DNA of 62,000 nucleotides from Cristatella mucedo (taxonomy: Eukaryota; Bryozoa; Phylactolaemata; Cristatellidae). The notes below the pieces were generated by a model. It was given only the letters and a program-made list of their open reading frames with translations. It was not told the DNA's origin and ran no database searches. Location of the stretch: NCBI GenBank assembly GCA_009760855.2, contig WPIO01000162.1, positions 567,501-629,500 of the forward strand, read 5' to 3'. Positions 1 to 9,856 of the stretch are shown piece after piece. The stretch's first letter is position 1. Every line of letters starts with the position of its first letter. Made by a program: the position numbers and the translations under genes.

Positions 1-283
1 AACCAGTGAGCGAGCGTGAGGCTCAGCTGCTTCCACGCGACGCTGTCGGGCACGTGGAACGGCTGACGGCACTAGAACGCGAGAAGAAAAGCTTGGGGGA
101 TAATTACCGCCCACTGACCCGCGTCGGTGCCGCTCGTTGACCCCGCGGTCGACCGCGCGGCGGCTCGAGCGGGAAAGCGGTAGGGCGGTAAAGGCGTGCT
201 TTTACTTCGAGCTCGGCCTCAGGGCGGGAAAAGCGACGGCGGCGGCGGCGGCGCGCTAGGAAGTGAACTAAGGCGGAGCTTAC

Positions 284-376
284 GTAGTCGGAGAAGGCGT
301 TGTCCCACAGAATGGTGGCCTGCGCTTGGCACTCCTGGTTGCCGTGCACAGTGACGACGATCGGCAGCGACAAGGC
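284..376 (-). CDS. STAT5: STAT exon: VHGNQ/WDNAF segment, last inside the window
   Basis: This exon has 31 codons and is phase 0. The acceptor is CCTCCGTAG and the donor GACTAC|GTAAGC. It encodes [15 protein letters not shown] and [12 protein letters not shown], the most conserved strand pair in STAT DNA-binding domains. The intron continues past the left edge. Confidence 0.96.
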
Positions 377-3300
377 CTACGGAGGCGACGGAGAGCGGCC
401 GCCGGCCATGTTAGCCGCAGGGCGCTTGACTTCCGGGCAGCCGCGGCGAGAGCTACGGCGGAAGCCGCCGCTGCCGCGGGCGGGCGGCTGCCTCGAAGCG
501 CCGCCGTCGCCGCCGCGGGCACGCGGAGCGCGGGAAACGCCCAGGCGCTGGTTGGGAGACGCCCCGGAAACGCCCTGGCGTTGGCGGCGGCGCTGACGCG
601 CCGCCGCGCCGCCGCTGGGTGTTCAGCTGCGCATTACTCACGATCAAGTCGAACTGGAGATCGTCGCACGAGCGGATCGTCACGGTGGCTCGAAACAGTA
701 TGCAGAATTTCTCCTCGACGACGAGCTGCAAAAAAAAGATACGGAGCGGCTCGCTGCAAGAGCCGTCGGCGGAAGTCTTTTTCGCCGAACCGTCGCCGGC
801 GCGGGCGGCCGTCGGAGAGAGCGCCGGCAGCGGAACGAGGGCGGGGCAGATGGCGGTTGGCCGAAGCTGGGACCTGGGACCTGGGCGCTGGGACCGCTCC
901 CAGAGCGAGCGAGCGGAGCGAGTGAGCGGAGCGAGTGAGCGGAGCGACCGGCGATCGTGTCGAGCGCCTGGCGACGCGCCAAGCGCCTAGCGCTCCGCCG
1001 CTTCTGCGTACGGCGGGGAAAGGCTCGGTGAGCTTCGGGACGCGGGCTGGGGGGGGGGGCGGGGCGGCTGCAGCGGTCTGCCGTCCGGCCGACCGGTCCT
1101 ACCTCTTGTCCTTTCCTCTCTGTCCTCTTGATCTTCTTCAGCGCCTAAACGGAAGAAAAGACGTCGTTGCAGCACCGGCAGGTGGCCGAAAGTGGCCCCG
1201 GAGGCTGAGGCGTCGGCTTAGGCGCTCAACTGAGATAAGCCTAGAGGCGCGGGATGGGCGGGCGACGGCAGAGATCGCGCAACGCCGAGTGTGGACTTTC
1301 CAGACGTGCTCCTCTAGACTCCGACATTTCCGGTCGGCGCTGCTAGCTGTCTGAGAGGGAGACGAGACGTCGAGAAAGCCGCCTCGGTGCGAACGTCTCG
1401 AACGTCCGAGGCGCGCCAAGCTCGCTGTCGCACGAAACGAGGAGCGCAACGCCGCCGCCGCCGACGCGCGCATTTCGCAGAGCGACGCCTACGGAGCGAA
1501 CTCGGGCAGCTGCTAATCCGGCCGACTTCGAGGGAAGGCGGAGCTGTTGAAGCCGGCGCGCGCGTGCGCAGCGTCGGCCGTACCATGTTCCTGAATATGG
1601 CCGACAGCTGGCCCTGGTTGGGCTCCATGACGCTCTTGCTGTTGGCGATCTCGCCCGAGTTGCCCGCGCTGCTCAGCGCCCCGTCGCGCATCGCTTTCTT
1701 TGCCTGCTGCTCGCTGCAACGACGAGCCGTGCAACTTTCGAGCACCTGAGCTCGCGCGAGCGCGCGCGCGCGAGCCGATGACGACGCGACACCGGCAGCG
1801 GCCGCTCGAGACTCGGCTCTGCCTTGCCGCTCGCCGATGATGCGGCGCTCTCTTAGGAGCGATTAGGAAAGGGGCGTGCGGCTGGCGCTCGGCAGCAGCA
1901 GGCGACGACTGGTCCGCCGCCTCGGCAGCTCAGGCGCCTGCGCGCTGAGCCGATAGGCGGTCAAGGGAAGCAGCCGGCCGGAGGAAGGGCCCAGCGAGGA
2001 AGAGCGAGTTCGAGGCGCTCGGGGACCTGGATGTAGCTGACCTCGACTACTCCTCGATGTAGCCGAGGTCAGACCGGCAATGAAGTCAAAGGCGGACTCG
2101 CTCGGCGCGGCTGCGGGCGCTTCGAATGCTGCTCGGCGCTTCGCGATATTAAAAAAAAAATTAATCTGTATTCAATCTCAACGGCTCGTTGGGTTTGTAA
2201 ATGAAGGAGCAATTTCAACCTGTAAATCATGTAAACCTGAGTCATGCGGCTGTGGGGGAAAAGCGACTGCATTGGCGAGTCGATACGCCGGCCGCAGAAA
2301 TTTCCGCGCGAAAAGTACGCATGCGCGGACAGAGCGCTCGCGTGCCAATGACGCCATTCACCGGATGAGGAAGAGGAGCTCCGCGAGAGCATTCGACGGG
2401 GCAGGAGAAGCGCGAGGGGTTTCGTGAGCTTTGCGCATGCGCATTCGCTCGGGCCGCCCAATGCCGGTAGATCCTAGGCCCCGAGTGCGCCGCCGCCGCC
2501 GCCGCCGCCGGTTTAGACGGCGTCGCAGGGAGCCGAGTGCGAGCGCAAATGGCCGCGCAGAGCCGCGGCGAGCGACCTGGATGTTTTTTAGAGCCTGCGT
2601 CGTCGCTCGCGAGGGCATGACCTTGAAAAAAAGCCACTAGGCCACTGCAGCTGGCTGTGAATGTGACTGCAGTTAGTTCACAAATCCCAGAGGTTTGACC
2701 GTGTGTCACGTTTGCTGAAAGAGCTAGGATGGCTGCCGGTTGATCAACGGATACAGAGCAAAGTTCTTTCGACGACCCACAAGGCCCGCCACGGCTTGGC
2801 TCCTTCGTACCTAGCTGAACTGCTGCACCAGTTTCAGCCTCCTCTACCCCCTCAGGTCCTGGATAGACAATAAGTTATCCGCTCGTCCATTCATCCGCTC
2901 AAAGACCGTTAGAGACAGAAGCCTTTTTGCTGCAAGTCCTAGACTGTGGAACTCGCTTCCACAATTCTTGAGCAATGACAATGACTCACCGGCTGCTGAC
3001 TACGGCACATCCTTTCCAGCGGTCCTGAGCTGCTAATTTCATGCTACGTCACCGCCTCAACTGCTCTCCCGACTCGGCCATGCTTCTCACTTTCTTTTTT
3101 TTCGCGCGAGACGAAGTCCGTTGGCTACCGAATGCGTACCGAAATCCGCTGAGGCAGTGAGTGCGCACGTACAAAACTCTTCTTCGTAACGCGCACATGG
3201 TCTTTGCGTCTTTGCGGCGTTACGAGCGGAGATCGCAGCATTTTGTGCGCGAGCGAGAGCTATCGGATCTATCTATGATCGAATCTATATCGGATCTATC

Positions 3301-3797
3301 TATCTATCTATCTATCTATGCTTTCGGATCGCCCGAGGTTTTCTCCGCGAAGCCGCTCGGTGGGGTGGGCGCCAAGAGGGAAGGCGACATTTTCATCTGG
3401 GTGCCGCCGAGACGCCCGGCGAGCGCGGTAAGCGCGTTCGCGTTTCCAACGCGTAGACGTTCAACGTCATTCAACCGCGTGGTCGAATGACGAACGGCAG
3501 TCGGATACAGGAGCCGGGAGCGGGGGGGGGCGGCCTGCGAGCGTGCGGCGCCAATGGCGGCTAGAGAGCGAGAATGCGGCGTCGACGTACTTGAGTATGA
3601 CGGCCTCGACCTGCGGCATGTTCACCAGGACTTCCTGCTTGTGACCGACGAGCAGACGAACGGACGCCATGAATCGCGTGTCCTTTTTCAGCACCTGCGG
3701 CGGCTGGCGGTCGATGATCAGTGATCTACAAGGTGATAAATATATGACACGATACGATAAATGTATATAATTATATAAATATATATATAAATGTATA

Positions 3798-3858
<61 letters not shown>

Positions 3859-6800
3859 AGATATGATGATATGATATAATGCTACGATGCGATAGAGCAG
3901 CAGATCAGTAGGCCGCCGCCGTCGCCGTCCGATTGGTCGCGGCGCGCGTGTCCGCCTCCCAGTGATTTCCGGCGGCCACTTGCAGAGAAACTAGCTAACA
4001 GTGAACAGCATTGATGGCCGCTACGTGGGGAGATGAGAGCCGCGCCAGCAGCTGCGTATTAGCGAGAGGAGCGTGGGCGGAGGAGCGTGAGCGGAGCGTC
4101 CTGCCAAAGGTTGCGTCCCGCGATTGCGACTCCCGAACTTTCCCGCTCGTACCGCTAAGTTTGCTAGCGCGCACGCGGCGCATCGCGAGCCGCGAGCGGG
4201 CTTTTTGTGCACGCTAAGACATAAAATAACGACTAATGCTTGGGAAATAGCACCATTAGAGAAACTTGAAAAGCTAAAGGAGCACGGTTTTTGTTCTTTC
4301 TGGAATTTCAAAATCACCTAAACAGGTTATTCACTTCTAAAGTGCATACGACTCATCTTAAATGCACTTTAAAGACTCGATTGTCGGCAGAACATCGGCG
4401 CCCTAAATTTTTTGTTCGTTTACTCCGTTCATTCACAGGCTTTTCCCAGACTGCTTGTAGCGACGCTGGCTACGAGAGGATTTTGCGATCCTTAATAAGC
4501 AAGATGCCGCAAGTTCGCATTGTAGGGTTACCCTCGAGAGCGCTAAGTCTTGGTATGCCACCCCCAGCCACTGGTTAGATTAAAGTGAAAGCCACGCTGG
4601 TTTGACCCAGAAGTTAAGGTGCTCACTCCGACCCAGGCCGTCGCTAATGTATTTGATCGTATGCTCCCAAAGCCTGGAACTCCCTCCCGACCTGCGTCAG
4701 AACATCACCTGACCTGACCACATTTAAATACAATTTAAAAACACCTATTTAGGACAGCATTTAGTGGGTCCCCGTGATTCGTCCTTCACGTGCTTATGCG
4801 TGCTGACACTGTGCATGCTGCCACTAACCACATTTGCATGCTGACCCTGTGCTTGTCACCCCTAACCATGTTATTCAAGTTGTTTGTTTATCAAGCGTAA
4901 TATTACTCACCATTCAATCGCATTTCCCTTTGCAGCAAATGCAAAGCGCTTAGAGAGAGATTGAGTTTTCTGAGGGCGCTTTATCAAGTGTATTATTATT
5001 ATTATTGATGACGGTGGTCGTGGACTCGAGCCCTGTGGCACATGTGCAGTGCCTAAATAAAAATTAAGTTCTCGTGTGGCGCTATACATACGAATGGTAT
5101 ATAAGAATTAAATATATTTATAATATAAATGTTAATATAAATAACTATATATAAAGTAATGTAGAACAGCAAAAAGTGCGTTGACGTTTTTGGATGGAAT
5201 TGAATTTTTATCTTAGATTTTGCAGTGCAGTTAGTTTTACAGGTTGACGCGAAGATGGTGCACCTTCCTGAGATAGGCTGGAGCCAGATAATGAAGGGAT
5301 CTACAAGTGAGTGGCCGAACCCTTGAGTAAATGCTTTCAGCGCCCCCAAGTTTTGAAGAATTTATTGATAGTCGTCTGCCCTTCGTCGGAGCGATTGTCA
5401 TACGAAAGAATTAAGAAGGCACGTCCAAATCGAAGCAGGGCAAGGCTTTCGCTTCGAAGCGGAGCGCAGCTTGACGTCAGCAAAAGCGATCGGACAGCCG
5501 CTGGGCGGACCGCCGTCTCCATTTCGCCGGACACTCCGCCCCCGCCAGCGCCGCAGCCCTGACGTAGCCGCTCCGCCAGACGTAGCCGCTCCCTCCTCAA
5601 AGGCGGGGGCTACGCGCACCGAGCTCGGCACCGCGCGTCGAAGGCGCCGCTCTGCGGCGAGCGCGCACCATCGAGGCGCGAGTGCGTAGCGCACGCGAGA
5701 CGCGGCTGCCGTACCGGTTGACGAGCGTCACGAGGAGGCCGTGCGCGAGCGACTTGAGCTCGCTCAGCTGGTCCGCCGCCTCCATGGCGATGGGCAGCGC
5801 CATCTGCAGCTCCTCGGAGCGCTTAATCTGGACGCGGTTTTCTATCAGGATCGCCAGCAGCTCTTCGCACCTGCTCGAGCGCACCGTTGCGAAAATAGCG
5901 TTTCGCGGCATCGAACTGGCATAGAGCGCGGCGGCGCGCGTCGCCGCAGCGGCAGAACAGCCGCCCGCTCGCCCGGCAGGTGGCCGAGTGGGCGGGCGGG
6001 TGGGCTGGCGGGAGGAGGCAGCAGCGATGCCGCACTGCACGCTGTCGCTCCCTCGCACCGCCACCACCCGCCCGCGGCGCGTCCGACCCCGACTAGGCAG
6101 CTGGCGCTCGAAAGCGGGCAGCGCCGGCCGCAGCGAAGACATTGGGCTGCGATGATAAAAAGCCGAACGACGCGACGCTGGCCTCGCGCGGCAGACGACG
6201 CGCCGACCGGTGCCCGCCCCGAGCGAAAAAAAGCGGTCTGAAAGCGCGGTCGTTGAGGTCGACGACCGCGAGACGACTGGCGGCCGCCAGATGCAGTCGC
6301 GGCGACTGCTCTCACCACTTCTGGATGGCGTTTAGAACCTGGCCTTCGGATATGTCCGACCTGTACGTGGCTGCGATCTGGCTGACCTGCCAGCTGCTGA
6401 GCTGCTGGTGCAGTACGGTCGTCAGCACTTGCTTGGCGATTTGCAGCGTCGCGTAGTGCTTCTCCTGCAGCGACTGCAGCGACGGCGCGGCGGCGAGCCG
6501 CCGTCAAGACGCGAACGTCGCGCTGCGGCGTTTCGCCTCGGCGGCGGCGGCGGCGGCGGCGGGTGGCATCGAAACGGCCGAGGCTCCGACCGAGGCCGTC
6601 GCCGAGTCAGTCGATCGAGGTTCGCAGCAAGTGTGCGGGACCGCAGGACGGCGCTTCCGGTGGGCTACGGCTCTTTCCGAAGGCTGCGGCCGGCCGAGGC
6701 GGCCTAGGACGGCTCATTGTCATCCTCTATTGCCCATTGCAAGCATTGTTTTGAGCCATGGAGGCTCTTCAACCTTTCGATGCAGATTGCGTTCTCTGAG

Positions 6801-9627
6801 GCGGCTATAGAAATGTTATCATTATTATTCCCGTTACTACAATTAATGAGCTAAACGGCTCGGCCTCCGGCGCCGCCGTCTAGCCGCGTGACCCACAGGT
6901 GACTCCGCCCGCCACCGCCCCCCAACGCGCAAGCCCGTCCGGTTGACCGCAGGCGGCCTCGTGCGGTGCGGCCTCCTGCCTCCCTCGTGCGCTAGCATCC
7001 TGCGGTTCGGCGGCCGCAGGTGGAACGACCGCAAGTTCTTGGCTCGATCGGTCGTACGCGGCCCGGCGCAGCTGCGAGGCGGCCGCGCGCGCCGGACGCG
7101 GCGCAGCCAGCCAGCTCGCTGCGAGGCGGCCGCGCGCGCCGGTCGCGCCTGTAGGACCGCCGCGGCGCAGCTGCGAGGCGGCCGCGCTCACCTGCCGCGC
7201 CTGGTGGAGGCCGTACGCTTTCTCGCGAAGCTCTATCTCGAGGTTCTGCTTCTCCATCTTTAGCCGGCTCTCGGTGTGCGCGCGCGCCGGGGACGGCGGC
7301 TGCAGCATGACCTGCTGCAGCGTGTGCGTCACGCGTGCGTTCTCTTGATACTGCAGGGTGAACGACTCTTGGACAGCCTGCTGGCGCTGCAGCTCGCTCG
7401 CCGTCAGCTGAAAAACATCGGAACCGACGCGAAATAACCGCGTCGCCCTGGCATGTACGACGCAAGAGCGTTGCAGAGTTGTTTTGTTTCGCAAGAGAAC
7501 TAAAATCATTCATTAGAGTCATCACCACAAATTACATGTCTCTAGATTTGTTGATGAAAGGCGAATAATGACGGGTTAATGGATTGGGGATGTAGCTCAG
7601 TGGTAGAGCGCGCGCTTCGCATGTGTGAGGTCCCGGGTTCAATCCCCGGCGTCTCCAACGTATTTTTACTGTCTGACCGTACCTAATATCCACTATACTG
7701 TACTGGTAAGAAGTGCCCATTTCTCTGACCTTACCTAATACCCACTATACTGTACTAATAAGAAGTGCCCATTTCTACGGTGTCACGCTGATGTAGTGCA
7801 ACTGAAGAGAATGAATTGACAGCTGGTCAACAATGACTGATTGTTAGTACATAGGTGATATTAGATAAGTCATCATGACACATTGATACACTCGGTTTGA
7901 AATGCAGCATGCTCTTCGCTTACGTGATTCTGCAGCGTTTGAATCGGTAATTCAATAAATTCAAAATCAAGCAGAAGAAGAGTTGTCTATTTTCGTGAAC
8001 AAACTGCGGAGAAAGTTCGCTTGTCCTCCGAATCTCCGCAAGTAACTCCACAAAACCACAAAGACTAGGTTGCTGCTTCAAAGAGACCTTTCTAAAGCAC
8101 ACTGAAGGTTTAACAGACTTTTGGTTTGCTAACGGTAGCTAAAACACTCCGTCTCACGCCTAGAAAGAGATTCGGTTTCCTAGAATGCTATGAAACGTTC
8201 ATTAATGTTATGAAAAAGGAGAAAGTGAGACGAATAGCGAGCTGAGTGAGGGTGGTAGTCAAAGGTATGTAAAGTACGAAGAAGCAAACCAAGACGGCTG
8301 CAAAATATTATGATGGATTATCTAGCAGGAGATATGATGTTCCTGTGAATTGCGGTATTGAGTTCCAAAGTCAAGGACCTGCAGAACAAAATCATATGTC
8401 AAGCCACCTAAAACTACCGATTGATCGGCAGCTGGAAATCGAATCGTAAACGCGCTCTGACTACGAGGAAGGCAGCTGCTTAGCTCCTCCATACCTTGTC
8501 GAACTGCTTAGGGTGTACTATCCTATCTTATCCTATCCTATCATATCCTCTCCTATCCTATCCTATCCTAGCCCATCCTATCGCATCCCCCTTTGAAGCA
8601 TTCATTGGCTGAGCATTCCTTTCGCGTTGCGACTGTTACTTGTCTGTCTGCAAAAGCTGTGGAAAAGCCAGCGAAACGGAGAGTAAAAGAAAAGTTCAGT
8701 TCCCATCTAAGAGTAAAGTTTTTACTAAAAGGCAGAGGAGCCATTGCGGCTCCACTTCCGTTTGCAGTCAGTCGGCTACGAACGAGTTCCTACAGCAGAA
8801 CTTGAAACCCCAGGCTGGGTCGTGCAGTGCGAGCTCTTTACCCCTAGGCTAAGACCCGGGGGCTAATTCAGCTGCCCGCCTCTAGGAAAAAGACGATATA
8901 TTGTATCCTTCCGCCAATACTGGGCTTCTTTCTAGCCCCCAAGGCTGCTGCTACGTGCTAATTAAAACATAAATGAAATTCGTTTGTAATGTAATGTAAT
9001 GTATCTCCGTCTGTAACTCCGCAAAATCATAAAGACCATGTGGGTGTTACGCAGGAGAGTTTTGTATAGCGCACTCACAGCCTAAGCGGCTTTCGGTTTG
9101 TGTAGCGCACTAAAAGAACTTTATCTCAATTCAGGAGCTTCGCGTGCGCCGTGAGGCTCTAGCCCAAGACCTCGGACATGAAGTACCTTGACCTCGATGG
9201 AGGTGAGCCACTCACTTTACCACTGAGCCAAGCCGGCGCCTCATAGAGCGTCCTCTCGGCTCTGCTACGCTCGCCTCTTCGCTCTGAGAGCGGCACGACC
9301 GCGTGACAGGCGCATATCAATAGATTCCTAGTGGAAGTCGGATCATATTCCTTATCAATTTCGGAAAATGAAACTTATTTCCCTAAGCAGCTTGTTCAGG
9401 CGGCCGCAATACGCAGCTTACAGCGAGCTCGGCTGCGAGCGGCGTTTTTTTTTCCGATTCGTCGCGCCGCCACGCGTCGGCCGTCTTACCTCGGTGCGCC
9501 CCTTCAGGCATTGCAGACCCTCGGCGATGTGCTGGTGCTGCTGCTGCTGCTGCAGCTGCTGCAGCTGCAGCTGCTGCTGCACGTCGGTCGCCTGGCCGTC
9601 GAAGCTCAAGCACAGCTTGTCTTCCGT
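284..9627 (-). CDS. STAT5: STAT5/6-type transcription factor, nine exons, partial
   Basis: STAT proteins are latent cytoplasmic transcription factors that dimerise after tyrosine phosphorylation and bind DNA in the nucleus. Joined minus-strand exons are 9490-9627, 7192-7407, 6316-6464, 5715-5870, 3591-3725, 1584-1713, 1103-1144, 642-725 and 284-376. They total 1143 nt (381 codons), and every intron has GT-AG ends and matching phase. Seen: a Gln-rich segment, a long helical coiled coil, then the start of the DNA-binding domain with [37 protein letters not shown] and ILWDNAF. These line up almost without gaps with vertebrate STAT5 and STAT6. The rest of the DNA-binding domain, linker, SH2 and the phosphotyrosine tail must lie left of the window, and the N-terminal domain was not identified with confidence. 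STAT5 versus STAT6 cannot be decided, because invertebrates often have one ancestral STAT5/6 gene; the symbol is provisional. Confidence 0.93.
642..725 (-). CDS. STAT5: STAT exon: EEKF segment of the DNA-binding domain
   Basis: This exon has 28 codons and is phase 0 at both ends. The acceptor is TTTTTTTGCAG and the donor TTGATC|GTGAGT. It encodes [17 protein letters not shown] and ends DDLQFDLI, matching STAT5 VTEEKFTVLF and the strand leading to LSLPVVV. Confidence 0.94.
903..948. repeat. GAGCGAGTGAGCG short tandem repeat
   Basis: Units around GCGGAGCGAGTGA repeated about three times in a STAT intron. Confidence 0.8.
1103..1144 (-). CDS. STAT5: STAT 42-nt microexon, basic segment
   Basis: This exon has only 14 codons. 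The acceptor is CTTCCGTTTAG and the donor CAAGAG|GTAGGA. It encodes [14 protein letters not shown], which fills exactly the gap between FRNM and VEEKF and matches the STAT5 segment SLKRIKRADRRGAE. It is too short for ordinary ORF finding. In other STATs this basic stretch lies in the DNA-binding domain and affects nuclear import and DNA contact. Confidence 0.92.
1584..1713 (-). CDS. STAT5: STAT exon: DNA-binding domain, EQQAK to FRNM
   Basis: This exon has 130 nt and starts with one base completing a split codon. The acceptor is CGTTGCAG and the donor AACATG|GTACGG. It encodes [28 protein letters not shown] and LSAIFRNM, aligning with the STAT5 stretch EQQAK...SGEI...VME...LSAHFRNM. The loop after EQQAK is Ala/Ser/Gly-rich and about as long as in STAT5. 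Confidence 0.94.
2705..3240 (+). mobile_element. LINE family B 3' fragment
   Basis: Begins GCTGAAAGAGCTAGGATGGC and runs with small deletions to GCGTTACGAGCGGAGAT. It lies in a STAT intron, antisense to STAT. Confidence 0.88.
3266..3320. repeat. (CTAT)n microsatellite
   Basis: Imperfect then perfect CTAT units in a STAT intron. Confidence 0.9.
3591..3725 (-). CDS. STAT5: STAT exon: start of the DNA-binding domain
   Basis: This exon has 135 nt (1+132+2). The acceptor is CACCTTGTAG and the donor CTCAA|GTACGT. It encodes [27 protein letters not shown] and MPQVEAVIL. The QPPQVLK and VRLLVG strings are hallmarks at the coiled-coil/DNA-binding boundary of STAT5 and STAT6. Confidence 0.95.
3801..3856. 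repeat. (GT)n microsatellite
   Basis: 28 uninterrupted GT units beside AT-rich DNA, just upstream (minus sense) of a STAT exon. Confidence 0.97.
4650..5006 (+). mobile_element. LINE family A 3' fragment
   Basis: Starts at TCGTATGCTCCCAAAGCCTG, continues through the non-coding 3' region (TGCTGACACTGTGCATGCTG) and the 3' block to (ATT)n at 4991-5005, inside a STAT intron and antisense to it. Confidence 0.88.
5012..5095 (+). mobile_element. SINE family 1, truncated
   Basis: GGTCGTGGACTCGAGCCCTG (B box), GTGCAGTGCCTAAATAAAAA and GCGCTATACATACG. It follows directly after the (ATT)n tail of a LINE A copy. Confidence 0.65.
5715..5870 (-). CDS. STAT5: STAT exon: coiled-coil helix 3 into helix 4
   Basis: This exon has 156 nt; the first base completes the Trp codon and the exon ends in phase 2. 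The acceptor is GCTCGAGCAG and the donor AACCG|GTACGG. It encodes [20 protein letters not shown], then a Leu-rich helix ending LVTLVNR. This matches STAT5 CEKLAEIIWQNRQQIRRAE and the helix before the DNA-binding domain. Confidence 0.92.
6316..6464 (-). CDS. STAT5: STAT exon: coiled-coil helix 2
   Basis: This exon has 149 nt, starting in phase 0 and ending in phase 2. The acceptor is GTCGCTGCAG and the donor AAGTG|GTGAGA. It encodes [15 protein letters not shown], then LSSWQVSQI, and ends ...VLNAIQKW, where the Trp codon is split by the intron. It aligns with the STAT5 segment EKHQKTLQLL to LQSW and has the same spacing to the next exon. Confidence 0.9.
6720..6835 (+). mobile_element. Decayed SINE/LINE tail
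   Basis: GCGTTCTCTGAGGCGGCTAT followed by AGAAATGTTATC and an ATTATTATT tail, matching the end of the LINE A/SINE 1 block. The head is not recognisable. Confidence 0.5.
7062..7190. repeat. Three GC-rich copies touching a STAT splice donor
   Basis: GCTGCGAGGCGGCCGCGC occurs three times, twice preceded by CGGCGCA. The last copy runs into the donor of the exon ending at 7192. Confidence 0.88.
7192..7407 (-). CDS. STAT5: STAT exon: coiled-coil helix 1
   Basis: This exon has 72 codons and is phase 0 at both ends. The acceptor is TGTTTTTCAG and the donor CGGCAG|GTGAGC. It encodes [16 protein letters not shown], then [10 protein letters not shown] and later [15 protein letters not shown]. This matches the STAT5 pattern in which an ELKKLQQTQ-like stretch is followed by IQYQES, and a basic/acidic amphipathic helix follows. 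A short Pro/Ala-rich patch (PPSPARA) interrupts the helix near the middle. Confidence 0.9.
7586..7657 (+). tRNA. tRNA-Ala (anticodon CGC)
   Basis: A 72-nt cloverleaf can be folded by eye. The acceptor stem GGGGATG pairs with CGTCTCC and contains the G3:U70 wobble pair that marks alanine tRNAs. The D arm is GCTC-AGTGGTA-GAGC. The anticodon stem CGCGC/GTGTG has loop TTCGCAT, so the anticodon is CGC and reads GCG codons. The T arm is CCGGG-TTCAATC-CCCGG. Internal A and B boxes are intact and the discriminator base is A. It lies in an intron of the minus-strand STAT gene, on the opposite strand. All stems pair, so it is likely functional and not a SINE head. Confidence 0.95.
7663..7667 (+). terminator. 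Pol III T5 terminator of tRNA-Ala
   Basis: A run of five T lies six bases after the tRNA discriminator base, the usual RNA polymerase III stop signal. Confidence 0.8.
8517..8590. repeat. (CTATC)n pentanucleotide repeat
   Basis: About 14 imperfect 5-bp units with single-base variants. Confidence 0.93.
8973..9105 (-). mobile_element. LINE family B 3' end, antisense
   Basis: GTAATGTAATGTATCTCCGT (reverse of the (ACATT)n tail) followed by the 3' UTR to GCGGCTTTCGGTTTG. It abuts an antisense SINE. Confidence 0.85.
9106..9245 (-). mobile_element. tRNA-derived SINE family 1
   Basis: The minus strand reads a tRNA-like head (GGCTTGGCTCAGTGGTAAAG as A box region, GGTCTTGGGCTAGAGCC as B box). It then reads GCGAAGCTCCTGAATTGAGA and AAGTTCTTTTAGTGCGCTAC, which resembles the LINE family A 3' block. 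Confidence 0.75.
9490..9627 (-). CDS. STAT5: STAT exon 1 of those found: Gln-rich start of the coiled coil
   Basis: This exon has 46 codons and is phase 0 at both ends. The acceptor is AAATTTGCAG and the donor GAG|GTAAGA. It encodes [11 protein letters not shown], then a run rich in Gln (positions 17-33), then [14 protein letters not shown], which aligns with the start of STAT5 helix alpha-1. The Gln run is written mostly with CAG/CTG triplets, so it can vary in length. This is the most 5' exon I can place with confidence. Confidence 0.82.
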
Positions 9628-9696
9628 CTGCAAATTTGCGGTCAAGGAAATCTCCTTAAAGCCACATAATCCGTCGCAGCTGGAGGCCGCCGCTGC

Positions 9697-9741
9697 GGAT
9701 GACCTTCTGCCGAGCTCACCGAGCCTGGCAGAAGGTCATCC
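9697..9741. repeat. Perfect 15-bp hairpin
   Basis: GGATGACCTTCTGCC and its exact reverse complement GGCAGAAGGTCATCC are separated by 15 bases. It lies 70 bp upstream of the acceptor of the first confident STAT exon. The loop sequence CTCACCGAGCCT is repeated directly after the right arm. Confidence 0.9.
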
Positions 9742-9809
9742 TCCTCACCGAGCCTCCGCTCGCCACGCCGGCACTCGACCGTCGTGCGGCGTCAGCGAGC
9801 GCTCTTGTC

Positions 9810-9821
9810 GGTGAGGAGGAG

Positions 9822-9856
<35 letters not shown>

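Noticed and set aside
326-925. 199-aa plus-strand frame in the STAT region
   Set aside because: Overlaps proven STAT exons on the other strand; Arg/Ala-rich composition typical of chance frames in GC-rich DNA.
5741-6507. Arg/Ala-rich frames over STAT exons
   Set aside because: Shadows of STAT exons and GC-rich introns, with no conserved pattern.
8517-8590. CRISPR-like or telomere-like array
   Set aside because: Simple 5-bp repeat with no spacers; eukaryotic context.
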